DNA from: Limnephilus marmoratus
Taxonomy: Eukaryota; Arthropoda; Insecta; Trichoptera; Limnephilidae
Assembly (NCBI GenBank): GCA_917880885.1
Contig: OU862927.1
Span: 42,311,571 to 42,375,570 of the forward strand
Reading direction: 5' to 3'
Length of the DNA stretch: 64,000 nt
Shown here: piece after piece, positions 9,785-20,345 of the stretch
Numbering within the stretch: the first letter of the stretch is position 1
Layout of the letters: each line of letters starts with the position of its first letter
Made by a program: the position numbers and the translations under genes
Notes under the pieces: generated by a model
What the model saw: the letters and a program-made list of their open reading frames with translations, nothing else
What the model was told of the DNA's origin: nothing
Databases searched by the model: none

Positions 9785-9853
9785 AATATCTTTTCTGATT
9801 TTTCTGTCTCCAGATTTCGATTGAGTTTCGCTAATATTGTCTTCATTTAATTA

Positions 9854-10369
9854 AACAAAATACCATTCATGGTTTCGAACTTGCGACTTCCGAATCGAAG
9901 TTGAAGAGCTTTTTTTAAATTGAAGTTGAACATTAACTCCACACAAGAGGCCCTCCGTTTCCCTCCGGCCTTTGTCGTATTTTGGGATGCTTTGTGAAGG
10001 ATCTGTTTAAGGGCCCGCTACCCGAATTTCTACCGATTTCTTACATAACTCCCTTAAAAACGATAAGTTTTAAAGCTCTTAAAAAATATATGTTATTCTT
10101 GAAGATTATTATCTAGACAGTGCCCGCGCCGAAACGCAAATTATATAAAATTCCCTCGATAGAAAAAAATCGCAAAATATGCTCCAAAAATTATTATAAA
10201 CAAGTTTGTTTAAGTTATATGTACGAAAAAAATCACAGCTGTTTAAGACAATGCCCGCGAGATTTTTACTCTATTTTAAACGATTCGTGTTTTATTTAAC
10301 ATTTTCGCAATTTTACAGTTATTATCATATATTATATTACGTTATTTTGTATCTCTCCATCTTCTTCTT
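9854..10369. other. Unassigned region
   Basis: A weak minus-strand B-box-like word (gcaagttcgaaacc) lies at about 9868-9885 without a foldable tRNA. I see no other feature. Confidence 0.5.
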
Positions 10370-10560
10370 TTCGGGCCCGGTTGTGGAGCCTTAAGGCGAG
10401 GAAGGAGTAAACAAGGGTGTTGGAGAGTTTCCCGACTATGCATCGGTGGCGAAGGGATCAATGACGCTAGTTCGTCGGAGCATCTTTTATTGTAATACTT
10501 GTGGAACAAGAACAGCATACCTACCTGATTTCTGTGCTCTAAAGATTGCAATGCATTAAT
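10370..10560 (-). pseudogene. Jockey/CR1-like LINE reverse transcriptase fragment
   Basis: The minus strand reads LQSLEHRNQVGMLFLFHKYYNKRCSDELASL, interrupted here as LQSLEHRNQVG then MLFLFHKYYN. This matches the wording LQSLEHRRQVGMLSLFYRYYN in the LINE at 18845-19455. It is a short fragment with no catalytic domain. Confidence 0.7.
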
Positions 10561-11265
10561 TTATTATGATAGGCGATACTTTACAGCTCGGTCAAGAATA
10601 CCAGATCTGCCGATAAATTGAGGGAAAATTACTGATTGTTCTTATAAGCAAGATTATTATCATCATTGACAATTGACAGATAATAAAATTACGCTATTTG
10701 AAATGTAATTTGTGTCATTTGAGCTATTAAAATTATGAATAATGATAAGCTAAACAACAAAACGATTAAATAGTAAAGTTTTTAGTTTCGCATTTTGTTC
10801 TTAGTAGCAGAAATTATCTGCATCAGTTAACATCTTATCTTACCAAGAGATAATAATATTATAACTACGTTATCAGCGGAATTTTACAAAGTCATACAAT
10901 CAAATGTATTCTAATAACAATCTTATCTAGAAGAAAAGTTGGCACATTTTAAAAATTATTCAAATCTCTAAATAGTATTCGGGATGTACGCTTCTCCCTC
11001 TGCGAGCGGTGATTTAAAATAAGTGTCAAAGAACCGTGTGGCACTTTGCCAGAATGACAATCTGCACTCCACACCGTGATCTACGATTACATAAATAGAC
11101 GCATCACACTCTGGACAGCATTATCAAAAGTGCAACATACAAGCCAACATACCTGTGATTGCTACAAACATTGTTATCACATTGATGTTTGTCATAAAAG
11201 TGTAAAAAGTGATCAATTAAAAGTTTTCTTTGTTTACTGTGAATATAGCAAACAAAACTATCATC
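10561..11265. promoter_or_regulatory. Upstream region of the mutarotase gene
   Basis: No protein domain is seen. Just before the start codon is 'gttttctttgtttactgtgaatatag', which could be a polypyrimidine tract plus AG splice acceptor at about 11246-11250. The 5' UTR may therefore contain an intron and an upstream exon. No TATA box stands out. The role as promoter is inferred from position alone. Confidence 0.3.
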
Positions 11266-12342
11266 ATGACTACACCAGGTGTCGTATTAAAGGTGGACGC
11301 TTTTGGAGTAACTCCCGTAACAAACAAACCTATCACAAGATTCACATGGACAACCATCAACAGAATGGAAGTCCAAGTCATCTCTTATGGAGCCATCATA
11401 ACAAGCATTCAAGTACCAGACAAAGATGGAAATGTCGTTGATGTCGCACTCGGTTTTGATAATATCGAAGGATACCAAAAAAATCAAGGAGCCTACATTG
11501 GAGCGACTGTGGGAAGAATTTCAAACAGGACTATAGATGGTAAGTTCACTTTGGAAGGAAAAAACTATACCCTTACAAAGAATGTGGATGGACACCATCT
11601 TCACGGAGGATTCAAAGGATTTGATCAAGTGAACTGGGATCATCACGTAGAAGGCACAAAAGTAACATTGAGCTACTTGTCAATTGACGGAGAAGAAGGC
11701 GCTCCTGGAAGTGTCATCACAAACTTGACTTGCGATGTTACTCCTGATAATATCTTCAAGGTTTCAATCATGTCGACCACTACCAAACCTACTCCAATCA
11801 ATTTGACCAACCATTCCTACTTCAATCTGGCCGGACATGACGCTGGAGTCGCGGAACTCAATGATCATGTTGTTACAATCAATGCTGATAAATACACTGA
11901 AGCTACATCAAGATTTGTAACAACAGGCAATCTAATCCCTGTTGTGGATACACTCTACGATTTTAGGACTCCAAAACAGCTGAAAGAATTGCTGTTGAAG
12001 ATAAATGGAGGTTACGGATATGATATCAATTACTGCATCAACAAAGGTGATGACCAAGGATTAACTTTTGTGTCAAGAGTTGTGCATCCCAAATCTGGTA
12101 GAGCTATGGAGGTCTACAGTGATCAACCTGGAGTTCAGTGGTACACGTCCAACAATCTTCCAGATCCCGCATCCCCAATGTTGGGTAAGGGGGGAAGGCC
12201 TTATGCCAAGCATGGAGCCTTCTGTCTCGAGACTCAAAACTGGCCCAACGCCATTAATTACAAGAACTTTCCCAACTCTGTTTTATACCCTGGTAAAAAG
12301 TATATCCATCATTTTGAATACAGGTACACAATTCAAAATTGA
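11266..12342 (+). CDS. GALM: Galactose mutarotase (aldose 1-epimerase)
   Basis: This 358-residue protein should interconvert alpha and beta anomers of galactose or glucose in the cytosol, feeding the Leloir pathway. Family signatures are intact: YGAIITSI near residue 41, GATVGRISNR near 79-88, HHLHGG with the active-site histidine at about 113, NLTNHSYFNLAGH with histidine at about 183, the aspartate in GGYGYDINY near 253, and FCLETQNWP with the catalytic glutamate near 322. Length is close to human GALM (342). The ATG at 11266 is chosen because it opens MTTPGVVLKVDAFG; the frame extends upstream only through non-ATG codons. The whole protein lies in one exon, whereas vertebrate GALM has several, so it is either naturally intronless here or a retrocopy. 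All catalytic residues are kept, so a functional gene is likely. Confidence 0.95.
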   Translation: MTTPGVVLKVDAFGVTPVTNKPITRFTWTTINRMEVQVISYGAIITSIQVPDKDGNVVDVALGFDNIEGYQKNQGAYIGATVGRISNRTIDGKFTLEGKNYTLTKNVDGHHLHGGFKGFDQVNWDHHVEGTKVTLSYLSIDGEEGAPGSVITNLTCDVTPDNIFKVSIMSTTTKPTPINLTNHSYFNLAGHDAGVAELNDHVVTINADKYTEATSRFVTTGNLIPVVDTLYDFRTPKQLKELLLKINGGYGYDINYCINKGDDQGLTFVSRVVHPKSGRAMEVYSDQPGVQWYTSNNLPDPASPMLGKGGRPYAKHGAFCLETQNWPNAINYKNFPNSVLYPGKKYIHHFEYRYTIQN

Positions 12343-12446
12343 TTCGAATTACCAATAATGTTTGTATAAACCTAAACCACTTGATCGATGCTTCTGCAAC
12401 AAAATTCGCTATTTATTTAAATAATAATATGTTTTAAGGATTCCGT

Positions 12447-12452
12447 AATAAA
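12447..12452 (+). terminator. Polyadenylation signal of mutarotase gene
   Basis: AATAAA lies 105 bases after the stop codon in an AT-rich 3' UTR. It is the best candidate for the transcript end. Confidence 0.55.
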
Positions 12453-12596
12453 AATATATTCAACAACTATAAAAATAATTTTGAAAGGTTTTGAAATTTT
12501 CAGTGACAATTGAAATCAATGACAGATTTCAGAATCTTTCCGTATTATGTATTCTACATTCCATAATAATATTTCTGTTCCATTTTTTTCCCAATT

Positions 12597-12776
12597 GCTC
12601 TTCAACTGTCTGGAGTCAATGAGACTATGGCATCTCTAATTGGGGTATGTGGTAAGGCTGAAGGTAGATGGGAGGAGAGGGAGATTGTGAAGAGCAAGAT
12701 GGGGAAGTACCTGGCCATTCAGATCTGGTCACCAAAGTGGGCGATGCCAAAAGTAATTTCCACTCTGGAATAAGCC
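12597..12776 (-). mobile_element. SINE family 1, 3' part
   Basis: The reverse complement carries the family-1 core: 'ggtgaccagatctgaat', 'ccaggtacttcccc', 'atgccatagtctcattg'. It matches the full copy at 55945-56343. Confidence 0.75.
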
Positions 12777-12796
12777 CCAAATATACATACTATATA

Positions 12797-13228
12797 ATTT
12801 GGGAGGCGGGTACGGGTACCGCCGCCTCGGGAACCAGTTGTTGGATAACCAGCACCTCTGCCATAAGTCGCCTCAAGCGGTTCCTTATGTTTGATGACTA
12901 AGCAGAAGTGTTTATCGGGCGACATTTATTTAGGTCTTGGTGGCGAATGGGTTTGCATGGCGGGCTGGATCGGGAGAGACAGGTTGAAGGAGACCTAACC
13001 TATGTATGTAGACCTGCCAGATTCTCTAGGCCTTGAACCACAGTGGGAGGTATGGATACATACGTCGGTCACTCCTGGACAAATTGAAACCCAGATTCCT
13101 ACCCACTCCTCAACCTCTTTCCTTCCCAAAACTTCCTCTCCTTCCTTTCCCTAAAAATACCCTCACGCAAAGATGACAGGAATTTTTTTCTCAAGGCCTC
13201 CTGAGTGGAGATAATCCAAAAAAAAAAT
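12797..13228 (+). mobile_element. SINE-like repeat family 2, near full length
   Basis: It starts 'atttgggaggcgggtacgg', keeps 'ggataaccagcacctctgcc', the CT-rich 'cctctccttcctttccc', 'caaggcctcctgagtggag', and ends in an A-run at about 13228. The head abuts the head of the minus-strand family-1 copy. Confidence 0.8.
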
Positions 13229-13786
13229 CATTTAACCTAGTTGTGAAACAACACAAAAGAACAAAAGACCTACGGATTCGTAGTCGAGTGTTTTATATGA
13301 CATGACTCGATTAAAGCGTGTGATTCAATTGGTGGTACAATATATCATGCTTCTCCTAATTCCTTCCACTTGCATGCCAATTTATGTATTTGACATTCAC
13401 TTGTTCAATTATGGTTCATTCATCCGCTGTGAGTATAATTTTGTATTATTTTCTCACGATTATTTTGTTGTCTATTTTCGAGTTCTTCACTTGTAATCTG
13501 TTTACATAATACTGTTTTATCAACCATATGAAACAACCGATGTTTGTCATAAAATTAATGCAATCTTTATTATGTATACTAAATTACTATTACCTATAAA
13601 ATTAAACATCACGCCACCATCTCATAACAAAAGGGGATGGTACGTGACGATTGTATTTCTGATTGGTACACTATCGGCTTCATTAAAATGTATATATGTA
13701 CTTCTTTAGACAAACCCTTTTTTGCGAGAACGCCTACTACCATAGATATTTGTTCAATAGTGATTTTCGTGTGAACACTGCACTAA
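13229..13786. other. AT-rich spacer
   Basis: No supported gene or terminal repeat is seen. Confidence 0.5.
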
Positions 13787-13966
13787 AGTCTCAACTTGCT
13801 CCCAAAGGTCTGGAGCCGGGAGTCTACGACACTCCTGATTTGAGAAAGTTATGAGAGGTTCAAGGCATTCGGGAGGGGAGGGATATGGAACAGATGAAGG
13901 AGAGGATGGAAGTACCTGGATATTTAGATCTGGTCACAAATATAAAACTAACCAATGGTGGTTTTC
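13787..13966 (-). mobile_element. SINE family 1, inverted copy
   Basis: The reverse complement holds 'gtgaccagatctaaatatcc', 'caggtacttcc' and the 3' 'gggagcaagttgagac'. It faces the plus-strand copy at 13985-14315 head to head. Confidence 0.75.
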
Positions 13967-13984
13967 ACAAGGGCCATACTGAGA

Positions 13985-14315
13985 ATCCATAAATTTAATT
14001 TGATTAATTGTGTTTTTTCACAATTAATTAATTTCAAATATTATATAGTACATTTGCGGCACGTTCCAGAGTAGAAGCTACTCTCAGTATCGCCTTGGTA
14101 CAAGACCACCATTCAAAATCGAAATGATGCTTGAAATGGCTTTAGCCGTGTTTGGTGACCAGATCTGAATATACAGGTACTTTCCCATCCTCCTCATCTT
14201 CTTCCCGCCCCATTACCTTCAGCCTCACAACATACCCCAATAAGGGATGCCATAGTCTCACTGGCTCCAGTCGGGAGCAAATGGGACTCTTGAGCGATAT
14301 TCACAAAAAATGGTA
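13985..14315 (+). mobile_element. SINE family 1, copy without tRNA head
   Basis: The body begins 'ttaatttgattaattgtg', continues 'gcggcacgttccagag', 'gaccaccattcaaaatcg', 'ggctttagccgtgtttgg', and ends 'gagcgatattcac' plus an A-run. It is collinear with 56000-56343 but lacks the pol III head. Confidence 0.8.
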
Positions 14316-15030
14316 ATTTTTTGGCTCAGGACCTCTTTTAAAAAAATTTACTAAACCTACATTTTTGTTCATATACTTATACTTATGTATTTGATTTTAA
14401 AAATAATAATTACGCACAGTTTATTTTCTTTCTTTTAACTCGCTCCCCCTGCCCCACTGTTTCAGGCACTATTATCCCAGCCCTTTACAAAACAATACGT
14501 TCTTCAAAAACTTCATTCGTAATTCAGCAGGTCTCACCTGTTCCCGGCCTTGCCAGGTACATCTGTATCTAACCTCTGCTTTAACTAATTCCCCGTCTCA
14601 GCTAGACGGAAGGTTATGGTTTACGTTAATTAAAGATTCAGTCGGAGATAAACCAATCTGGCATTGGATGCTGTGAGAGGTGGGGGGTCGGGAACCTCTA
14701 AAACAACTCAGGCTGAAGAAGGTTAACTAAAGATTTGTTTCATTTTAGTTTGTGATGTGTATCTATTTATTCGTATAAGCCTTATAGAAGACAACAGAAT
14801 AGAAATAAAAAAAACAGCTTACCACTGGAGCGGCAGCGCAATTTAAAACTTTTTTCTCCGATTGCTTGAGATTTTTTGGAAACCTTTTTTAATATTTTCC
14901 GCCCGCATTAAAAAACCATACTTCCAAATTTTAATATTGAAATATTCAAACCGACTGTAGTTATTTATAGCCAATGAATTCTCCTATCTTTTTTCGATTA
15001 TCACATATTCGTGGAATTTATAAAAAAATA
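14316..15030. other. Unassigned region
   Basis: No supported gene, repeat end or RNA is seen. Confidence 0.5.
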
Positions 15031-15410
15031 CATGGTGTCCGGAAACTCGTAGTACAAGCGGGAAACTGGTAAATCTACATCACATTCGGAGTCGATTTGT
15101 GATAAAACTTTTTTGATTTGAGCTTTCGTTTTCGAGTAAATCGGGTCCGAAGTTGGAATTTTTTTGGTTAAATTTTGAAAAAAAATTCACTAGGGGGTTG
15201 ATTTCAGCTGTGTAACTTATAAGATGCATCGAAGGGTAAACCGGGCTCAAAATTTTTTTTAACCCTTTAGTTGCCGAAAAAATGGAAAAATAGAAAAAAA
15301 ATAATATTAAAATCGAAATGCTTAGATCGAAAAAAAAAAGTTTTTTGGGTTCTCTACGTGATGTAGATTCACCAGTTTCCCGCTTGTACTACGAGTTTCC
15401 GGACACGTTG
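15031..15410. mobile_element. Tc1/mariner-type MITE
   Basis: This 380-bp element has inverted ends of about 50 bp. The left starts CATGGTGTCCGGAAACTCG, and the right, reverse-complemented, starts CAACGTGTCCGGAAACTCG. Both continue 'tagtacaagcgggaaactgg'. TA flanks both ends (15029-15030 and 15411-15412), as expected for Tc1/mariner insertion. There is no transposase. Confidence 0.85.
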
Positions 15411-15445
15411 TATAATAAAATCGTAAATTTCTACTTAATTACTTA

Positions 15446-16130
15446 CAAACTAACTAACTAACTAACCATCACGTCGTTTCCCCGCAGGGGTAGGCAGAGA
15501 GGACGAACCGCCAAACAACTCGATCTTGGCACACACTCCTTGCCTCGTTCACGTTCATACATCGTCTCATACATGCTCTTCTATTATTCCGACTCTTCAC
15601 ATGGCCTGACTCAAGTATCTGATTCACTTGGTCGTTCAATGTCTTCCTCGGGCGTCTCCGACTTCTTCTTCCATTCACATTTGAGTCATATATTCTACAT
15701 GCCCAAACCATCTGAGCGTCCCTTTCTTAATCTTACTCATCACGCTTACATCAGCCTTGCATTCTTCGCGGATCTCCACATTTCTCACATGATCGTACAT
15801 GGTTTTACCATACATACGCCTCAGGGATCTCATTTCTACAGCATTCAGTCTACTTTCGTCCTTCCTCTTGCATCAGGGTAGGTACCAGCACTCCATTATG
15901 GATGGCTAACTTCGCTTCTTTGGACACTTTTTTGTTGGCGCCAACGGCGTTCAGTCCTCTATTAATAGAGTTGCCCGCATTTACCCTTTCGATATCTCTG
16001 TCAGCCCTTCCATCTCTTGTAAACATACTTCCCAAGTATACAAACTCATCCACCTGCTCCAAATACTCATCATTCACAACTATGTTGCACATTGTTTTCA
16101 TACTCTCTCTCTCTCTCAAATACCATGACT
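15446..16130 (-). pseudogene. RTE-like LINE 3' fragment
   Basis: The minus strand encodes broken pieces of the C-terminal reverse transcriptase region: EYLEQVDEFVYLGSMFTRDG near 16060, KLAIHNGVLVPTL near 15890, and a C-terminal MVWACRIYDSNVNGRRSR near 15700. The plus-strand left end is an AACT repeat, the complement of a TTAG-type LINE tail. It is the same family as 37151-38553, with frameshifts and a missing middle. Confidence 0.8.
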
Positions 16131-17185
16131 TACAAAAATAAAGGAAAATTTGCCAAAATAGGCAGCAAAGTAATTCGATGTATTTTAAATAGTGCCATAA
16201 AGGCAAAAAGCGCTCCATTGGTTCAAACTTCTTCAATCTTTGCAAATTAGCTTTGTGGCTTCATTCATAATTAAATAAAAACAAATAATTTCGAAACCAT
16301 CACTATTTAATCAAAATTACCAATATTTTTTTATTAATCAATATTAAATAGTGATATTTTACAAATTTATTCGTTTTAATTTAACAGCTATAAAAGTATC
16401 ATACGATTTGAGAATTTCAAGATTAAATAAATAAATAAAAAAATTGTGAAAAACAAATTTATGATGAGACCAGAGGCGGCCCGTGACAAACATTAGCTGC
16501 ATTAGACAGAATCCATAACCGAGTAAGAACAAGTAAAAAGATAAAGTAACAAGTAACTGTATTGGGTCATGACATCTGGCGGTCGAAATTTTAACTATTA
16601 ATAGCTTACGAATCTATTGTATTTGCATTAGTATTTGTGATCACTAATACTATCTCATATGTGTAGGTACATACATGGAAATTTATGCTATTTTTCGCCA
16701 TTTTTTTCTAAGCCACTCCTATGTGTTGGTTCCAAATTGTCTATGATTATTGACTATACCTGGTTGCAAACACGAAGTCCTTTTTGACAGAATAATAGGC
16801 CAATAGAATGTTACTGAGACGCGTACAAAGTTTACATAATATAAGTTTTTTAGTTTTTGATATTTTTGTAATTATTACCTAATAAAAATGAATATCTACT
16901 GATAAAAATACCTTCATTTTTATTGAGATTTTTGTACATTAAAATAATGCACATTGTGTATAAAAATTACACTATTGATAATATTGAGCTGAACACACTA
17001 TAATTTTTAAAACGCAAAATATTTTGAAAATTCAATATCGATACATCGATATATCGATATTTTTTTTCACTTCCGACATCCCTAAAAACAGTCCCCCATC
17101 CAGTTATCCCGTACTCTATTTGTGATTGACACAAAGCGGACAGTAAACGGTATTCAAAATACAGAAAAACGTGACCCGTGTATTT
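16131..17185. other. AT-rich region with a TATCGATA cluster
   Basis: No gene is seen. At about 17036-17062 the sequence repeats ATCGAT several times, including TATCGATA, the core word bound by DREF in Drosophila. Any regulatory role here is inference. Confidence 0.35.
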
Positions 17186-17201
17186 ACAAAATGAAACAGT
17201 T

Positions 17202-17663
17202 CTTCTTCTTCTTTTTCTTTGCCACTTCCCACTTTAAGTGGGGTCGGCTCTCCTAATCAATCTGCGCCAAGACGACCGGTCTTGGGTTGTTGGATTGGGG
17301 AAATTTTGAGCTATTTTTGCCATGCTGGTCCACCATGTCAGAGGGGGGCGTCCTCTTCCTCTTTTTATTTCAGGTATAGCTAGCGCTTTATGGCACACGT
17401 GTTCTTTGTCTCTTCTCATTACATGACCATACCACCGTAAGCGACTTTCTGTTAGTTTTTCAGGAAGGGGGGCTACCTTGAAACTACCCCTTATATGTTT
17501 GTTTCGTATTTTGTCCAGTTTCGTAACCCCACCTGACCATCTAAGCATTTTCATTTCTGCAACGTGCAGTTTTTGGACGTGATTTTCCTTCACTGTCCAA
17601 CACTCAGCCCCATACAGCATTGCTGGTCTCACTGCAGTTTTGTATATTTTGCCTTTTGTGCGA
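17202..17663 (-). pseudogene. 5'-truncated RTE-like LINE with 16-bp target duplication
   Basis: The insertion is flanked by a perfect 16-bp repeat, ACAAAATGAAACAGTT, at 17186-17201 and 17664-17679. The minus strand encodes MLYGAECWTVKENHVQKL, then MKMLRWSGG, then ESRLRWYGHVMRRD and KRGRGRPPLTW, the C-terminal end of an RTE-like reverse transcriptase. The tail is a GAA repeat, seen as TTC at 17202. The long perfect duplication implies a recent insertion. Confidence 0.9.
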
Positions 17664-17867
17664 ACAAAATGAAACAGTTATGGAATTTTATTCCCTAGTA
17701 TAAAACAAGGATTAATTATGATTACACGGCTTTGCAGGGATCATATTATTTAATTGTAATGATTTGGTTCGTTACTTTTTACCATTATTAAGGATTAAAC
17801 TAATTAAACATTATACACAGAGATAGTATTCAATGGAGATCGATGGACACTTTTTTGCAATTAGCTT

Positions 17868-17995
17868 CACATTATCATCTTTCGAGGTGCTGTGTGGAAG
17901 GCTTTTTAAGGAAATGAGGAAGAGGAATTTCTGAGAAGGAAAAGGTATGAGGGGTAGGTAGGAATCTTGGCGCCAGTGTGTCCAGAAGTGATGAC
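17868..17995 (-). mobile_element. SINE-like repeat family 2 fragment
   Basis: The reverse complement reads 'ggtcatcacttctggacacactgg', CT-rich text, then 'ccttccacacagcacctcgaaagatg'. The sequence is the 3' half without its tail hairpin. Confidence 0.6.
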
Positions 17996-18254
17996 CGTTA
18001 ATTTTTTATTATTCTGTGTCTTGTTCTTTTTTCGTATTTCGTTTTGGTTTATTAGTAGTGTCTTCTTCTTTAATGATGTATTACATTTCTGAGTAATACC
18101 TTCAAAAGATATAATAACAAGAGTTATTCTGATAATTGATAATTCATAGACTCTAGGTGTCCCACATAAAAAAAATAAAATGAGATATGTTTAACAACTG
18201 TCACACCATGTAAGTTACATCATTTCAAAAGGTAGCAGCAAAAAAATGGAAAAA

Positions 18255-18335
18255 TAACTTCTAAGTAGGTTCCTGGATTCGAGTCCCAGTTGTGACTGTT
18301 ACTTTTTTTTCTGTCGTCAAAGATCAAGATCTTTG
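18255..18335 (+). repeat. tRNA 3'-half remnant related to the tRNA palindrome family
   Basis: 'aagtaggttcctggattcgagtcccag' followed by a T-rich run and 'ctgtcgtc' resembles the 3' half and flank of the tRNA-like genes at 8885-9784. The 5' half is absent, so it is not called a tRNA. Confidence 0.4.
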
Positions 18336-18355
18336 TCATATTTTCCATTAGATTT

Positions 18356-18844
18356 TATTTATTTATTTATTTAAGGAACATAAACAGACTTAATAATACA
18401 ATATACATACTTAAGAGAATAACAACAAAAAAAACATTATTATTATTATTATTATTAATGTTCACAGATAGGTATTTAGAAACATAAAACTGAACCTAAC
18501 CAGAATATTAAAAAAAACGGAACTAAGCAACAATTTAAAAAAATTATAACACCTGCAAATGTAAATTCAACAAATGAAAAATCTATAAAACACACCAAAA
18601 ATAAATGTGATTATAACTACATATTAAATAGACTGCGAAATAGGTATTCGTACTTGGGTTTGGGACGGGTAAGGGGAGGATAGGGATAAGGGAAAGTTGC
18701 CACGTAAGTAATGTAAAATTATCAGTTTTATCTTCTTCTTCCATTATATCAAGCACTCTTCCGAACAGGACCTTCATCGGTGTGCTTGGTGTAACTCTAA
18801 GTGACCAGCTCAGGTACGGGGGCTCCATCGAAACCAGAGTTAGT
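18356..18844. other. Possible LINE 3' UTR with TTTA tail
   Basis: A run of TTTA at 18356-18375 and an ATT microsatellite at about 18438-18458 look like LINE tails on the minus strand. No reverse transcriptase motif can be supported in the adjoining frame. Confidence 0.3.
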
Positions 18845-19455
18845 CTCTCAGAAACTGGGCGTACTGTACAGGGCCCGCAGATACTTTAATAGTTTATACA
18901 TAACTGCTAATCCTGTACAAATCGCAAGGGCACCCCACGGTTGAATTTGGCAGCCACCTCTGGTCTGGAGCTCCAAAATACCTAAAAAACCCCTTGACTC
19001 TGTGCAGAAACGGGCGATCCGTTTGATAGATTCTCCCATCTTAACAGACGGACTGCAATCTTTAGAGCATAGGCGTCAGGTGGGAATGCTGTCCTTGTTC
19101 TACCGGTATTACAATGGAAGCTGCTCCGAGGAACTAGCGTCATTGATCCCCTCAGCACCGGTGCATAGTCAACGCGCCAAACACGCGCCCAACATTTGTA
19201 CACGGTTGACACTAGTCACAGGAGAACGGGTCGTTTCTATGACTCGTTCTTGAGTTCAACGGCTCGGCTGTGGAACGATTTGCCGGCCTCTGTGTTTTCT
19301 CCCTCCTTTAACATGGGTCTTTTTAAGACCCTTCCTTCAAGACCACTCCTTCCTTTCCTCAAAAAGACCCTCCACACAGCATCTTCAAAGATGACATAGG
19401 CCCTGAGGGAAATTATTTTCCTCAGGGCCTCCTGTGTGAAGTGAATGTAAAAAAA
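18845..19455 (+). pseudogene. Jockey/CR1-like LINE, C-terminal coding end and 3' tail
   Basis: Frames encode VQKRAIRLIDSPILTDG (as QKRAIRLIDSP), SLEHRRQVGMLSLFYRYYNG, then after a frame change YTVDTSHRRTGRFYDSF, LSSTARLWNDLPASVF and FNMGLFKT. These are the typical C-terminal words of a Jockey/CR1-like reverse transcriptase. The last 120 bp, with 'cctccacacagcatc', the complementary CCCTGAGG/CCTCAGGG and an A-run, are the same as the 3' end of SINE family 2. It is 5'-truncated and frameshifted. Confidence 0.85.
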
Positions 19456-19591
19456 AGAAATACAGCATCCCAAAAACCAAAATATTTGGAATTAAACATC
19501 TTTTATAATGGATTTAGCAGCGTTTATTAATTTGATCTACACAAGCCAGTTTCTTCCTAAACTTTCTCTCTCTCATCTGATTTCTTCCACA

Positions 19592-19650
19592 ATATTTACC
19601 ACGCTGGGGATGCCATAGTCTCACTGATTTCGGGTGTCTAGGATGTATGC
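19592..19650 (+). mobile_element. SINE family 1, 3' fragment
   Basis: 'tggggatgccatagtctcac' and flanking text match the family-1 3' region. Confidence 0.5.
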
Positions 19651-20156
19651 GGTAATCACGTAAACACAAATTAAATAAATAAATGCCAAAGACAGTATTT
19701 TTCTAAATCCGTCCCTCCGCAATTAAGCATCCTTAATAATAAGCTCGTATGCAACGTTTTTAGCACGCACTGCAACGCGTGTATTAACACGAATAACACC
19801 GTACCTGCATTTTATAATCCAATAAAATAATAGTCGACAAACACAATCCGTGCAACAGAACATACAGCGCCGATCTAAATTTCATCTGCATACTGGGTTA
19901 AGCTAAACGAGCTGTTATGGCGTATAAGGGCTGGCATAACGTTGTAAGTAGTATAATAGACATTTTAATGTTTAGTGAAACATTGTAGTTTTGTGTAAAT
20001 TATGGATTTTTATGGTAATACCAACCGGTTTTGGCATAATTGTGCCGTAAAACAAGCTCTTGTGCGTTGTAATTGTTTTTAAAGTGATATTAGACGTGTA
20101 ACAAACACTTATTTATGAATTACTTGGTTACATGATGAAATTACACTTGTTTAAGA
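19651..20156. other. Unassigned region
   Basis: No supported feature is seen. Confidence 0.5.
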
Positions 20157-20345
20157 TTTCCGGAAGGAAAAAAATCCTTGAGGGCTATCTTTGGGGAACC
20201 TGTGTGGGGTGTCTTTTTAGTGAAAGTAGAGGAAGTTCTGCGAAGGAAAAAGGCGTGAGGGGTGGGTAGGAAACTGGGGATCAATGTATTCAGGAGTGAC
20301 GAATATGTGAATCCATCCCGCCCACCACATTGCAAGGCACAACAA
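20157..20345 (-). mobile_element. SINE-like repeat family 2 fragment, inverted
   Basis: The reverse complement shows 'gattcacatattcgtcactcc', the CT-rich segment and 'ccccaaagatagccctcaagg'. It joins the LINE fragment at 20346 head to head. Confidence 0.6.

Larger units (their letters stand above)
8851..9853 (+). repeat. 414-bp tandem array containing the tRNA-like gene
   Basis: The units start at 8851, 9265 and 9679 with the same 'gtatgatacagttaaaagtg'. Unit spacing is exactly 414 bp. Each unit holds the tRNA-like gene, the right palindrome arm and a spacer with 'tgtcgcgtattacaaataaaa'. The third unit stops after the right arm at about 9853. The spacer ends with a degraded left arm, 'aagtaaatgaagataatgtt'. 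Confidence 0.85.

Noticed and set aside
8851..9853. Regular direct repeats considered as a CRISPR-like array
   Set aside because: Units are 414 bp, include a tRNA-like gene and have no short repeat-unique spacer pattern; the sequence is eukaryotic.
9866..9905. Minus-strand tRNA B-box-like word
   Set aside because: No matching D arm or acceptor stem is present.
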